Shown: one piece after another, positions 23,563 to 34,100 of the stretch | How positions within the stretch are numbered: position 1 is the first letter of the stretch | Layout: every line of letters starts with the position of its first letter | NCBI GenBank assembly: GCA_038025085.1 | Contig: CM076144.1 | Location: forward strand, 42,257,001 to 42,321,000 | Length of the DNA stretch: 64,000 nt | Source of the DNA: Tetragonia tetragonoides | Lineage: Eukaryota > Streptophyta > Magnoliopsida > Caryophyllales > Aizoaceae | Direction of reading: 5' to 3' | The notes under the pieces: generated by a model | Told to the model about the DNA's origin: nothing | Database searches by the model: none | The model's input: only the letters and a program-made list of their open reading frames with translations | Translations under genes and position numbers: made by a program

Positions 23563-24689
23563 CTACCTGATTTGGTAGCTGATCCACTTCTTCCCCCATA
23601 CTGGGACCTCCTTCAATATCAGGTTCTAGCTCCCCTTCCTCTTCCATACTAAGTGCCTCAAACGGATTCTGAACTATAGGGATTTCATTATGATCATGCA
23701 CAGGCCTGACAGCTTTAGTAGGCACAGACCATCCTGGTTCCTGTCTCACTCCCCCTGCAAAAGACCTGCTAGTACTTGCAACAGCTGACCTTTGCGGTGT
23801 AAGCACCCTCTGAGGTGAACCATGTCTAGTAGGAGTCTAACCAACAGGCGCCATCACACCTTGAGGTTGAACAGGTTTTGGTCTCCAAACACGGGGATGC
23901 TTCTTCTTACATTCCTTATCATCATGACCAAACCCCTTACAAAAACCACATTGCACTGGTTTCCAATCAAATATCACCTTCTGCTGGATAAGGTCACCCT
24001 TACTATTTTCAAAGTGAACATATTCTGGTAACTTACTTTGAATATCAACATCAACAAGAATACGAGCATAATTCATACTTGTTTTCTCTTGAGTAGCCTT
24101 ATCAGCCATGATTGGAGTCCCCAAGAGGTTTCCTATCTTGCTTAGGGAGCTAGCATGCCAGTACCTCCAGTCAAGGTTTGGGAGCTTAATCCATATTGGA
24201 ACTGAGTTAACATTAAACGCATCAGTCATGTCCTCAGCCTGACAGTGACAGGTTTCTGGTCAAAATGAAATATCTCCGATTGTATAACTAAATCACGATT
24301 AGCCACAGTAACAGTGGTGAATCTAACAGCAATGAGCCCATTTTTTAATCGAACAATTTTGTCAATTCCAAACTTTCCCCAAATTTTCCTGATAAATCCA
24401 CTAAAAATTAATAGTGGTGGATTTGAGCCCAACACGTGACAGACAATGGCAGATGCCCAGTACTCAATCTCATGTTGTTCATCATCTTCATCCAATTTAC
24501 CCACAACAACACCCACTTAAATTCAGGTTGCACATAATCAAGTTTACATCCAGCATTTCTTAACTTGGTTACATCAAAGTGTTCCCAAGCATTGGGTCGA
24601 GGTAACATACCTGAAATTGGGGTCGATTCATTCAATCTCTCAGTGTTTTCCACCTCCTCCGCCCATGACACCGGCTTGTCAGCCACCAT
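23549..24689 (-). pseudogene. LINE 2 ORF1, disrupted
   Basis: Overlapping pieces at 24689-24408, 24516-24226, 24229-23837 and 23806-23549 together give a DUF4283-like region (AIVCHVLGSNPPL, GKFGIDKIVRLKNGL), VPIWIKLPNLDWRYW and a complete CCHC-type knuckle CGFCKGFGHDDKEC. Frameshifts and stops separate the pieces. The zinc knuckle is better preserved than that of the LINE at 13936. Confidence 0.75.
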
Positions 24690-25427
24690 CGTTGTTCCTC
24701 ATATGAGATTCACATTCGCAAGGTTATCTTCCGCTGCTTGAAGATCCATATCTAGGTTTCGTACCAATCTCGTCGGTGTTGCACTTTGCTCGGTCATCGG
24801 AGACACACGCGTCGCCGTCTTTTTTGGCTTTGGAGGCCGTCCTCTCTTCCCTCCCGGCATGGAGGCGCACGATAAGGATTATCGCCCTAAGCGTGCACCA
24901 GGGGAGAGAAACTCCCACCAAAGTCTTCCTTCTCTTTAAGGATTTAGGAAAGTGCAACTTTAGTATATATTCTATACCAAAACATATATTTCCATTTTAT
25001 ATTTATTGTAAAATTTTATTACAATGGTTTGCTTAGGTGGACGCCTCCAATGCTGTCAGAAAATGCCTGGGTTCCAATTTATGTTCCCTTCAACTTTATA
25101 ATTATTAATGTACTCCCTCCGAACCACAAATAAAATTACATTTGGACTTTTTGCATTCTTCAAGGTAGTACTTTGACCGCATATAACTTTGAAAAAACAA
25201 GCAAGCATGGAAATATGTTTTGCTTTTCCAAGATTTATGTCTATAACTTCTTTATTTTTTGAAAAGTAGTTACGTATACATTAGACATTTAAACTGATTT
25301 TACCATAAAAGAAGGATCATATATTTGGAACTAAGTTAGTACCCGTGGTAATTTTTAGAAAAATATATGTGAAGTAAATTTAAAATAATATCTATATTTA
25401 AAACACTTCAAATATTATGTAAATAGT

Positions 25428-25961
25428 CAGGCCCGTAGATGAGGGAGTGCGGAGTGGGCGATGAAACAGGGCCCCAAAATTTTGGGGGCCCATGATTCTG
25501 AAATTAATAAAATATAGTCTTTAGTAGATATGAAACATAATTAAAGTGGAGCTCAGTTAGTTCCATGCCTATGCTACAACTTATTGGAGTCTAGTGGTCA
25601 TGGTCTCGATTCCTACCATCTTCTTTTCTATCTCAAATCTGAATTGTTATTTTTAGCTCTTATTCTCTTCTTTACACATTTTCCTCTCTATTTTCTTTTC
25701 TTTTCTTTTATTTTATTTTATGTTTTTTTTCTTTGTAAATCAAGTTAGTTCACTTTTATGATTACTTTTTTAGTGGAGTCCAAATTCTCTCCCATTTTTA
25801 AGGTTCAATTTTATTTATATTGGAAATTGTACATGCACTGCTATTCTTTTCCTCTACTCATCTTCTTTGGTAACTGGTTGTTAAAAAAAATATTGCCTTT
25901 TCTAGGGGTCTAATTTTTTTTATTACAGCACAGAGCCTCGAAAATGATTGCTATGGCCCTG
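25428..25961. mobile_element. hAT-type non-autonomous element (534 bp)
   Basis: The ends are CAGGCCCGTAGA on the left and, in reverse, CAGGGCCATAGC on the right. TAAATAGT flanks both sides perfectly at 25420-25427 and 25962-25969, the 8-bp duplication expected for hAT. The interior is T-rich with no transposase. Confidence 0.8.
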
Positions 25962-26534
25962 TAAATAGTATTACATAAGTTATTGCATGGTGTGCGATGC
26001 ATGATTTGATTAACAATACAAATAACATGTCAATTATAATAAGAGGGGTTTAAGTCTATTTTATGAAAAAGATATTTATAAATTGCATGTTATGTAGCAA
26101 TCTTTAACAACATTACTATTGAGTACCATAAGTACTTAAACACAAAAAGTTTCACAAACACTAAATACGAAAGAGCGGCTTAATTATGTATGCATTTTCA
26201 ACAAAAAAAAAAAAAAAAAAAAAAAGTTTCAAACGAAAAGTTCTCAATAATGTAAGGCAACTAAAACTTGAGGTAGTAGGGTTCCCTTTATTCATTGAAA
26301 TGGCCACCATAAGTAATATTATGCCTATTTCTTCTGTACAGCCGCAAAGTCTCGTACTATTAGTCCATCCTCTTTTAAAAATAGGTAATCCTCACTTTTC
26401 ACGGGATCAAATTGGTCACCCATTATTTTGAATAAAATAGTTTGCAAAGTTTTAAGTAGTAACATAAAATACTTACCTCAAAAAACAGTTAACATAAAAA
26501 AATACATGTCAAGCTAATCTTTTTCACAAAAATT

Positions 26535-26652
26535 TGTATAAAACCATCCTACAGTGAGATAGAGTTACTTTTATAAAAAATATGACAAATTTCTTGACTC
26601 TTGTTCTTTATAAAAGTAACTCCGTCTCACTGTGAGATGGTCTCCTATAAGA
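26535..26652. mobile_element. MITE with long inverted arms (about 118 bp)
   Basis: The left arm contains ACAGTGAGATAGAGTTACTT then TTATAAA. The right arm contains TTTATAAAAGTAACTCCGTC then TCACTGTGAGATGG. The arms are near-perfect inverted complements of about 40 bp around a short loop. Confidence 0.75.
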
Positions 26653-27430
26653 TATATTAAATTTTTTTGCAATATGTTAGCTCAACATTACCCCATATGA
26701 ATCACAAATAGATCAAACTTCAAAAATAACATCTCTGGCCCAAATAATGTTACAGAAATTTCATATCGCCCAAGCCCTTTGATCCCTTAATTCATAACTT
26801 TATATCATCAAGTGTGTTCATAAATTAAAGTTATGTAGCATAGTAAAGCTGACTTAAATACTTCTCTAGGCCACCAGGACTCCACCAATACGATATTAAG
26901 CGTGGTTGAAAATTTTTGGACCAGGTGCATATACTCTCTCAAATACTCCCTACCATTGTTCATCGCTCCGGTTCTTGAAATACATGTCTGCAAATATTTT
27001 TTGGTGAAGCCAAGAAAAATGTAAATAAAAAAATAAAAAGAAAACAAATCTTGGTTAAAACAAATGTACCTCGTAGTCAACAATTCAACATATGCACACA
27101 TAATAAATCTAGAATAAATAAGAGTTAATTTACCAGTATTGAAAAGCAGAAGACGAAGAATTGTAGCCTTGTAGAGATAAGAGGGTACAAAATACAATTT
27201 AATTATTTGAGTTACGTTCTTGTGGCTCCTGCACCCAACAAAAAAAAAAAAAAAAAAGGGAAATTGAATTAGTTGAAACCTCTTCATCATATTGTTGACG
27301 GTAACCACACATATACAAATTCAATGGAAGAAATTAAAGCTAAATCAATAAACAACAAATTTTAGATGAGCAAAGTATGAAAACAATGCAGATAGTCATG
27401 CCACAATATCAGCAATAACTAAATCTTTTT

Positions 27431-27613
27431 TGGAAAATGTTTGGTTGATTCGGTGGGTGGACAATTTATATTCTTTTTGTATCTATCTCTCTCTTACTTT
27501 AAATGCCATTTTTTAGAAATAGAGGAGAGCAAATTTGAAAATAGAGGAGAAAAATAGATACAAATGGGAGGTGGATTGCCAATCCAATAGGTGGACGATG
27601 TATCATTCTTATC
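27431..27613. mobile_element. Foldback MITE, copy 3 of 3
   Basis: The left arm begins GGAAAATGTTTGGTTGATTC; the right arm, in reverse, contains GAATGATACATCGTCCACCT and GGATTGGCAATCCACC. The inner CT-rich and GA-rich segments match the copies at 3932 and 11028. Confidence 0.6.
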
Positions 27614-28811
27614 TTTTTTATTGTTTTAGTACGAATGTACTCATAACCCACAATTGGTTCTACAATTGTTTGATAGCTTCACCCAAGCAAACTCTTCCTC
27701 TTCTTTTGTTGGCTTACGGCGGCTACTGCTCAAAAACAAATAATCAATGTTACAGACCCAAAGCAAAGGAAAGCAATGATGATGAATAGGAGTAGAAGAT
27801 TAGAGAAACTACGTTTTTCAGCAAAATTGACTGTGTTAGTATTCATATATATGCCAAGAAATAAAAAGACTCAATTTAAATAACAACCCATATATGGCTC
27901 CACCAAAATAGGAGGCCTAACATTCAACTGTTAAAGTAAATTTCTAAGTTTTAGCTAAACAGAGCTGTAAAGTGTAAAATACAACGTATTTAGTATCCTT
28001 AACAAATAAAAAGTCAATTCCCACGTTTTACAATAGAAAAAAAAATACAAATTGATTCTAAAGCTCTCAACAATCGTGCCACTGTTTTAGGAAAACTGGT
28101 GATAATGTAAAATTAAAAAATAAAAAATAATAATCCTTGTTGATGTCAAAATGAGTTTTGGAGGGAAAAAATTTCATGAGAATATGACATGTGGACAAAA
28201 ATTATGTCAGCCGGTTATTATTTTAGTCGAAAAGTAAGAAAGTATATGGATGTTAGTTGTACACTTATATCAACATAAGAGTATTAGCGTACCAATATCA
28301 AGCATAGAAAAACTTTGAAACTATTACCTCTTACTTGGATCATGTAACATATGGGAGGAGTTAATTAATAGTTAATTGAAACGAATGATAAGAGTTAAAT
28401 TAGATAAGATGCCCTATAAAGTCATATTAATCGTATTATATGGCATTCATGATATTAAATGGATTATATAAATATTTATCCATATATTACTAATAGTTTT
28501 TCAAAAGTGACAATTACACTTTGATTTTTTCGATGAGATTAATATTTACGTTATATTAGTTTTATTATATAATCACAGTCCGTGCAACACACGGACATAC
28601 TCACGGGTATCCACCTCTTGGAGGCCAAGGAGTTTCCTGTTAGTTGATTGGTTCTTCCTTTTTTTAGGTTCTCAAAAAGCCAAAAAAAGGCAGTAAATAT
28701 CTTTCTGTTTGATCTTGTAGATCCCTTTTGACGTGGTTAATATAACTTTCTTTTTCCCCTAAAAGAACAAGAAATTATTTTTTTCTTTGTTTCTGTTTTA
28801 AAGTCTCATAA

Positions 28812-30038
28812 CTAAGTGGATGCCCGTGCAACGCACGGACTGTGACTATATAATAAAACTAATTTCACGTGATTATTTAATTTCATCGAAAAATCAAAGT
28901 GTAATTGTCACTTATGAAAAACTATTAGTAATATATGGATAAATATTTATATAATCCATTTAATATCATGAATGCCATATAATAAGATTACTATGACTTT
29001 ATATGACATCTTATCTAATTTAAACTCTTATTATCAATTTCAATTAACTATTAATTAACTCATCCCATATATTACGTGATCTAAGAGATAATAGTTTCAA
29101 AGTCTTTCTATGCTTGATGTTGGTACGCCAATACTCTTATGTTGATATATCCTTCTTTTATGGTAAAATTAATTTAAATGTCTAATGTATACATAACTAC
29201 TTTTCAAAAAAATAAAAAAGTTTTAGACGTAAACCTTAGAATAGCAAAACATATTTCAATGTTTGCTTGTTTTTTCAAAGTTATATACGGTCAAAGTACT
29301 GCCTTGAAGAACGCAAAAAGTCCAATGTAATTTTATTTGTGGTCCGGAGGGAGTACATTAATAATTATAAAGTTGAAGGGAACATAAATTGGAACCCTAA
29401 AATAACATGGGGGATCAGTATATTACGTACAGTTATATAAGAGGACAAAATTATACGTGATAATGGTAAAGTTTTCTATTAAAGATTGGACCTAGAATCA
29501 TTTTAGATATCTTCGTTTATTTCTTTATTCTACACATACTCTTTTTTATTATATTTTAACTTGAGATTGCTTTTTAAATAATTTTTATAACTAATATACA
29601 TATATTTTCTCTTATTTTTACATGCAACTCTTTAGTTGTGTCAGCTTGTCAAGCTAATTACTGATTACTTTTTTAGGTGGACGCATCTAATGTTGCAAAT
29701 CAATAGAACATAATAGAAATGAGTCTCATTTTAAAGGATATTTCGTACTCGTTCCAATGGTGTAACCAATTTAATTTCTTAAGCGGTGAAACTAAAGTTA
29801 TATGCTTTTTAAAATCTGATAGTCTACTCTTTAATGATTTAAGAAAGTACAACTTTAGTATATATTCTAAAATCTCTAATTATTAGTAACTCTTTAAGGA
29901 TTTAGGAAAGTACAACTTTAGTATATATTCTATACCAAAACATATATTTCTATTTTATATTTATATTAAAATTTTATTACAATGGTTCACTTAGGTGGAC
30001 GCCTCCAATGCTGACAGAAAATGCCTCTAATATATAGA
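28812..30038 (-). mobile_element. Helitron family 1, copy C (1227 bp, both ends present)
   Basis: On the minus strand it starts TCTATATATTAGAGGCATTT at 30038 (flanking A outside) and ends with the hairpin CCGTGCGTTGCACGG, then GCATCCACTTAG at 28812 (flanking T outside). It is the best reference copy of the family in the window. No open frame longer than background. Confidence 0.78.
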
Positions 30039-30040
30039 TA

Positions 30041-30066
30041 TTATGATTATGATTATGATTATGATT
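30041..30066. repeat. (TTATGA)n microsatellite
   Basis: About four hexamer units lie directly next to the Helitron 5' end. Confidence 0.8.
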
Positions 30067-30111
30067 TTGCACACTAGAAGTACTTATTTTTGTACAATTT
30101 TTCTAACAAGT

Positions 30112-30250
30112 TTTGTATAAGACCAACTTATAAAAAATTTGGGGTTACTATTTAAAAATACGGGGTCACTAATTGTGAGCAGTAACCCTTGTTTCATTAA
30201 AAAGTGACCTCTGTCTCACCAAAAATTACGGAAAGACCGTCTTATAGAAG
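30112..30250. mobile_element. MITE of the ATAAGAC type
   Basis: The left end reads TTTTGTATAAGACCAACTTA and the right end in reverse reads CTTCTATAAGACGGTCTTTC. The inner arms share GTGAC/GTCAC and TTACT/AGTAA motifs. The arms are imperfect. Confidence 0.5.
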
Positions 30251-30323
30251 TTTTTGTGTTTTTCTAACCTGATTAATAAAGAGGAAAACTTTATAATCTT
30301 TCACATTAGTGAACACCCTTTTC

Positions 30324-30523
30324 AGAGCAAAAGGTGGGAGCTCAACTGGTAGAACTATCACCCCGCCCTCTAACCTCTTGCTTGGTTGAGGGTTCAAGAC
30401 TCATTGCCTTCAATTTCATTTTGACGGAGGTAGTTGTTGTTATGGGCTGTTAAAACACCTCCACCGCCATCCCCCCATGTAATGGGCCAAAAGAACTCGA
30501 CTTCATTGCCTATTAAAAAAAAA
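30324..30523 (+). mobile_element. tRNA-derived SINE (200 bp)
   Basis: The head resembles a tRNA: an A-box-like GGGAGCTCAACTGGTAGAAC near 30335 and a B-box-like GGTTCAAGACT near 30390, spaced as in RNA polymerase III promoters. It ends in an A-run at 30514-30523. The flanks AGTGAACACCCTTTTC (30308-30323) and AGTGAACATCATTTTC (30524-30539) agree at 14 of 16 bases, an aged target duplication. Confidence 0.85.
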
Positions 30524-30539
30524 AGTGAACATCATTTTC

Positions 30540-31142
30540 CCGAAGTTATCCTCTTTATACAAATATTTGTGTGTCTTCAACTCATTGTCCCATGGTTTGA
30601 GGGAGTTGTACTGTTGTGTGATATAAAATGAAGTGGTAATGAAAGTATGAAATGATATGCAAGTATACTATCTGATGTTGGAGTCATTTGTATGTGTAAA
30701 AAGAAGAATTGTCAAATTTTTACCAAATTACTCTGTATTCAATAGTTATTGCAGCCAATTTAAGAATAGTAAGAATATAGGATTTATCACCATTCAAATT
30801 GGATTATCTTAGGTGCTTCCGATGATCCCTTGGACATTGATGAAGGTGCTTCAAATGACACCTTTGACATTTGTTTTGGCTCGATTCTTTTTCAAAAAGG
30901 GGAAAAGAAGCCAAAATAGGGAAATTTTATGGGCTCATACAGAGAAACTTCTATTGTATAATTGAACACCATTAGCTAAGACTATTATTTATTGATGATC
31001 AAAAAAAAAAAAGACTATTATTTATTATAAGCACATTATTCATAGTTACATTTGTAATCTTGAATCATAAGAACAATATGCTGCAAATCCAAAAGCTCAC
31101 TCTAACTAAGTACAATAAGTTGTTTAATTACTCACTACTAGC
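30540..31142. other. Spacer downstream of the MCTP gene
   Basis: This should contain the 3' UTR and polyadenylation signals of the minus-strand MCTP gene. TTATTTATTATAAGC-like A/T sequence occurs just beyond the stop, but I cannot fix the poly(A) site. No other gene is seen. Confidence 0.5.
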
Positions 31143-34100
31143 TTATAATATGCGATCAGATTGTGAGGGCAACCTTCTAAAGAAGTTAACCGCTGGTGAC
31201 GGAGCTCGGTCCCTAAACATCGGATGTCGTAGGTAATAGAACCCGAACGCCATCGCTACCATCTTAGACGGAATCAAGTACAATATGATCGCAACCACAA
31301 AACATAACCCGACGAAAATCCCTGTCGCACGTGGATCCTTCCATGTCACCAAGGCTTGCACCCGTTCACCTTGGGTCGCCAAATCACCTAGTACTGTTTG
31401 GACACGCGACCCAAGGGTACGAAGTTTATCATACCTCGCACGAACCATATCTGATGGTCTATTACTCGGCATTATATCAAACTCCTCATCCAATTCATCA
31501 CGATCGATGTTTTCAGCTAACGAGATTTTAGGGTCGAAATGAGGGAGTGTGTACTTTGAACGGAACCTATAATTCCATGCTCCAATTGCAAACACATAAA
31601 ATGCTAATGTAGGAATAATGAGGTCCGGAAACCAAACCAACATCACCAATAACGCGTGTACGAGTATTGTAGCAGTTGGATTTTTCCAAGTACGAGTATC
31701 CTCGATCCATCGAACGACATCAATCACTCCAGCAACTAGGTTTATAATACGGAACCAATTTGCTCGAACTTTTCTCATGCTAAAGGTGTTTGAGTCTGCG
31801 TCAAGCATGTAAAGCACAATCTCACGTCGTAAGGGTGGCTCCGACCGTGATAGGTGTGCGGCCAAGATCTTCACGGCCGCACTCCTTAGCATCTCTTGTT
31901 GGCCTAATGCAAGTGGCTTGACATGGTGCATTAACGGCAACAATGGTTGGGAGTAAACTTGCAACACATCTAGGTTAGGCGTGTTCCTTACGAACCGTAC
32001 GGCTAGCTCCATATCGCCCATCTTTTTTAGTCCCGAAGGCATTAGTAACAACAAAGGGTATGTGTTTCTATACACGCGCCCCGTTTGGAGTGTGGAGATT
32101 CGAATACGCACCTTCCCGACCCTAAAATCTTGACGTGTGGCTTCTTGTGGTTCGTCAGGCTCAAACGCTCCGGAGCTATCGAATACCCCAACAGTTAAAA
32201 CCGTACATGGGTCATAAACCTTCCATGTGTACTGCTCATTCCACTTCGGATCCAAAGTATCAGAAACGGTTCGGGTACGTATCCATTTCGCCCCATACTT
32301 AGCCACTGCATACGCATCCGTAGACCCCTTACCATTAACAGCCTTAATCGGTATCAAATTCCGACACCCGATTACCCCAAGCTCCACCGTCCCCACTGCA
32401 GACTTCCACAACTGCCTCGCTGTGGGGCGATAATCACTACACACATGAGCAGCCTCATCCATCACATGATACCCACCATCAAAACACAACCTCAATTGAA
32501 GCCTCCCCTTATACTCCCTCTTCTCATCCCCATTACCCATAAGATCATCAAACGTCAACCACCTCGCAACCACCTTCCTGTCGTCCACGCGTCTCTCGAT
32601 AGTCGTGAGTGCCACACGAGCCACCCCAACCACAACTGGACCTTTCGGTGTCCGATTTTCGAGCACAAAATCCAAATGGTCCCCAAATGGCTCAGCAACA
32701 ACAAACATCAGGTCCTCATTCCAAGCCGGCGGCGAGCCATTTCGGCTAACCACCGGCTTAGTCTTAAACACTTGAAACCCATACTGAACCTTCACTTGGA
32801 AAGTTGATTCCTTAGCCAATATTACAGGCACAATATCTTGAGCTTCAAGCACAGTAGCTCTCAAATACCACAACTTAGGAGACAAATAAACCTTAGCTCT
32901 AGAATTCACATTACCAGCAGTATCAGTTTTCCAAGCATCAGCAAATGACTCATCAGCTTGAGTCCCAACCCACGTGGCAAGCATCAAGTCCCCCATCTGG
33001 GCCCCTAGGCCTCCACCTTCCAGCCTGTACCACTGTGGGGCCAACGGACTATCCGGTGGGTCCCTTAACGGTATTTCCGACGTGTCAAAACATATCCCGC
33101 CTAAAAACTCCCTCATTGATAACCCCTCGGTAGGATCCACCGCACCCGGGTTCGGTGGATCCCACACGGAAACCTCCAATATACAGGTGGAATCCGGTGC
33201 TTCGCGGCCGAAGGCAAACGTCTGGTCCCACTCGAATAATGCCGTTTTCCGGGCAGGTTTCGAAACTACCCGGTGACCGGTCACCACTATCTTCACCACC
33301 GGGCAGCCATTGGTGGGCAATGATCGAGCTTTTACTACTCTAACAAATAAATAATGCATTTTTTCGACGAGGTCGAATGTGGAACGTTCGATTGGGATGC
33401 TCTCGAACGACGCTGTTGATACCGATCTCGATATTGCCGGCGTCGGAGGTATCGCCGGCGCAGATGACGGTGGTGGCTGCATTCCGGCGCCGGCGAACCT
33501 CACGTCGGGTATCGTCTCCGATACTGAGGACGCCATTGCTTCCATCTCTGGTGGTGGTGGTGGTGGTGGCGGATGATCGTCGTGATGATCATCTGCCACT
33601 AGTGGTCCCTCCTCAACCTGATCATTTCCCGCTTGTTCACCTTCCGGTGGCGGTGGTGGTGGTGGGCCCGCTTCTGGTGGTGGTGGGCTCATTTCCGGTG
33701 GCGGTGTCAGTGGTGCCGCTGTATCCGCTGGAGGAGGATCCACAAGAGACTCTTCCTTCTTGTTCACGTCAGCTTCATTCTCCGCCGGAGATTCTACCGG
33801 CGGTGGTGGAATCTCCGCTGCAACCTCCGGCAGAATCTCCGGTAGTGGTGGCGGTGGTGGTGACGTGGACTCATCGGAGTAATAAACCTTAAGACCAATC
33901 TCCCCTTGTATCCAGCTAAGAAGATACTTCTTCTCAAGTGGAAAATAAATCAAAGCTTCTTCACCTTTCTTAACAAACTGTGCCGAATTAAGCCTGACCC
34001 GGCCCAAATGGTTATGCCTACGGGTCGGGCCATAGGCCTTATCATGGTAGACATCAAGTTCAAGGTTGTCTCCGAAGATGTTAGACGGGCCCCCGACGTT

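Larger units (their letters stand above)
20016..24931 (-). mobile_element. Second L1-type LINE (4.9 kb) nested in a Helitron
   Basis: The tail is the T-run at 20017-20028 and the 5' end is at 24931. CTCTTTAAGGATT flanks both sides perfectly at 20003-20015 and 24932-24944 (13 bp). The uninterrupted Helitron copies contain this sequence once, which confirms the insertion point. Contains broken ORF1 and ORF2. Confidence 0.92.
19104..25067 (-). mobile_element. Helitron family 1, copy A (5'-truncated; split by a LINE)
   Basis: Read on the minus strand, the 3' end is a GC-rich hairpin region and then ATCCACCTAG at 19113-19104, followed by T. The body matches the copies at 28812-30038 and 57731-59778 throughout. 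The LINE at 20016-24931 interrupts it; the body resumes at 24932 after the repeated CTCTTTAAGGATT. The 5' terminus (expected TCTATATATTAGAGG) is missing because the sequence breaks at about 25067 and joins an inverted partial copy. No Rep/helicase gene, so non-autonomous. Confidence 0.75.
25331..28250 (-). mobile_element. Helitron of another family (about 2.9 kb) nested in family 1
   Basis: The insert sits exactly between A25330 and T28251 of the host Helitron, with no duplication. On the minus strand it begins TCCATATACTTTCTTAC (28250) and ends ACCACGGGTACTAACTTAG (25331), giving the Helitron 5' TC and a degenerate CTRR-like end. It carries an hAT insertion at 25428 and MITEs at 26535 and 27431. 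No Rep/helicase frame is visible, so it is non-autonomous. The superfamily call rests on the termini and the A/T insertion site. Confidence 0.6.
25068..28617 (+). mobile_element. Helitron family 1, inverted partial copy (split by another Helitron)
   Basis: From 25068 the plus strand carries an internal part of the same family in opposite orientation to copy A, starting GGGTTCCAATTTATGTTCCC. It is interrupted at 25330/28251 and resumes TGTTAGTTGTACACTTATAT up to the 3' hairpin region near 28588 and ATCCACCTCT at about 28617. Joining 25330 to 28251 restores the family sequence without gain or loss. The terminal CTAG is degraded and the 5' part is missing. Confidence 0.7.

Noticed and set aside
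26808..27308. 166-codon minus-strand open frame
   Set aside because: Phe/Leu/Tyr-rich translation of AT-rich DNA with poly-F from a T-run; no domain, and it lies inside the inner Helitron.
19104..30038. LTR retrotransposon suggested by long similar segments
   Set aside because: The repeated segments end in Helitron signatures (TC; hairpin plus CTAG), not TG...CA, and I found no primer-binding site, gag-pol or 5-bp duplication.
30324..30400. tRNA gene
   Set aside because: A- and B-like boxes occur, but the sequence between does not give an anticodon arm, and it continues into a SINE body with an A-tail.
33377..33892. 171-codon plus-strand open frame rich in Val, Pro and Arg
   Set aside because: It is the antisense of the proline-rich linker of the MCTP gene; low-complexity GC-rich coding DNA leaves the opposite strand open.
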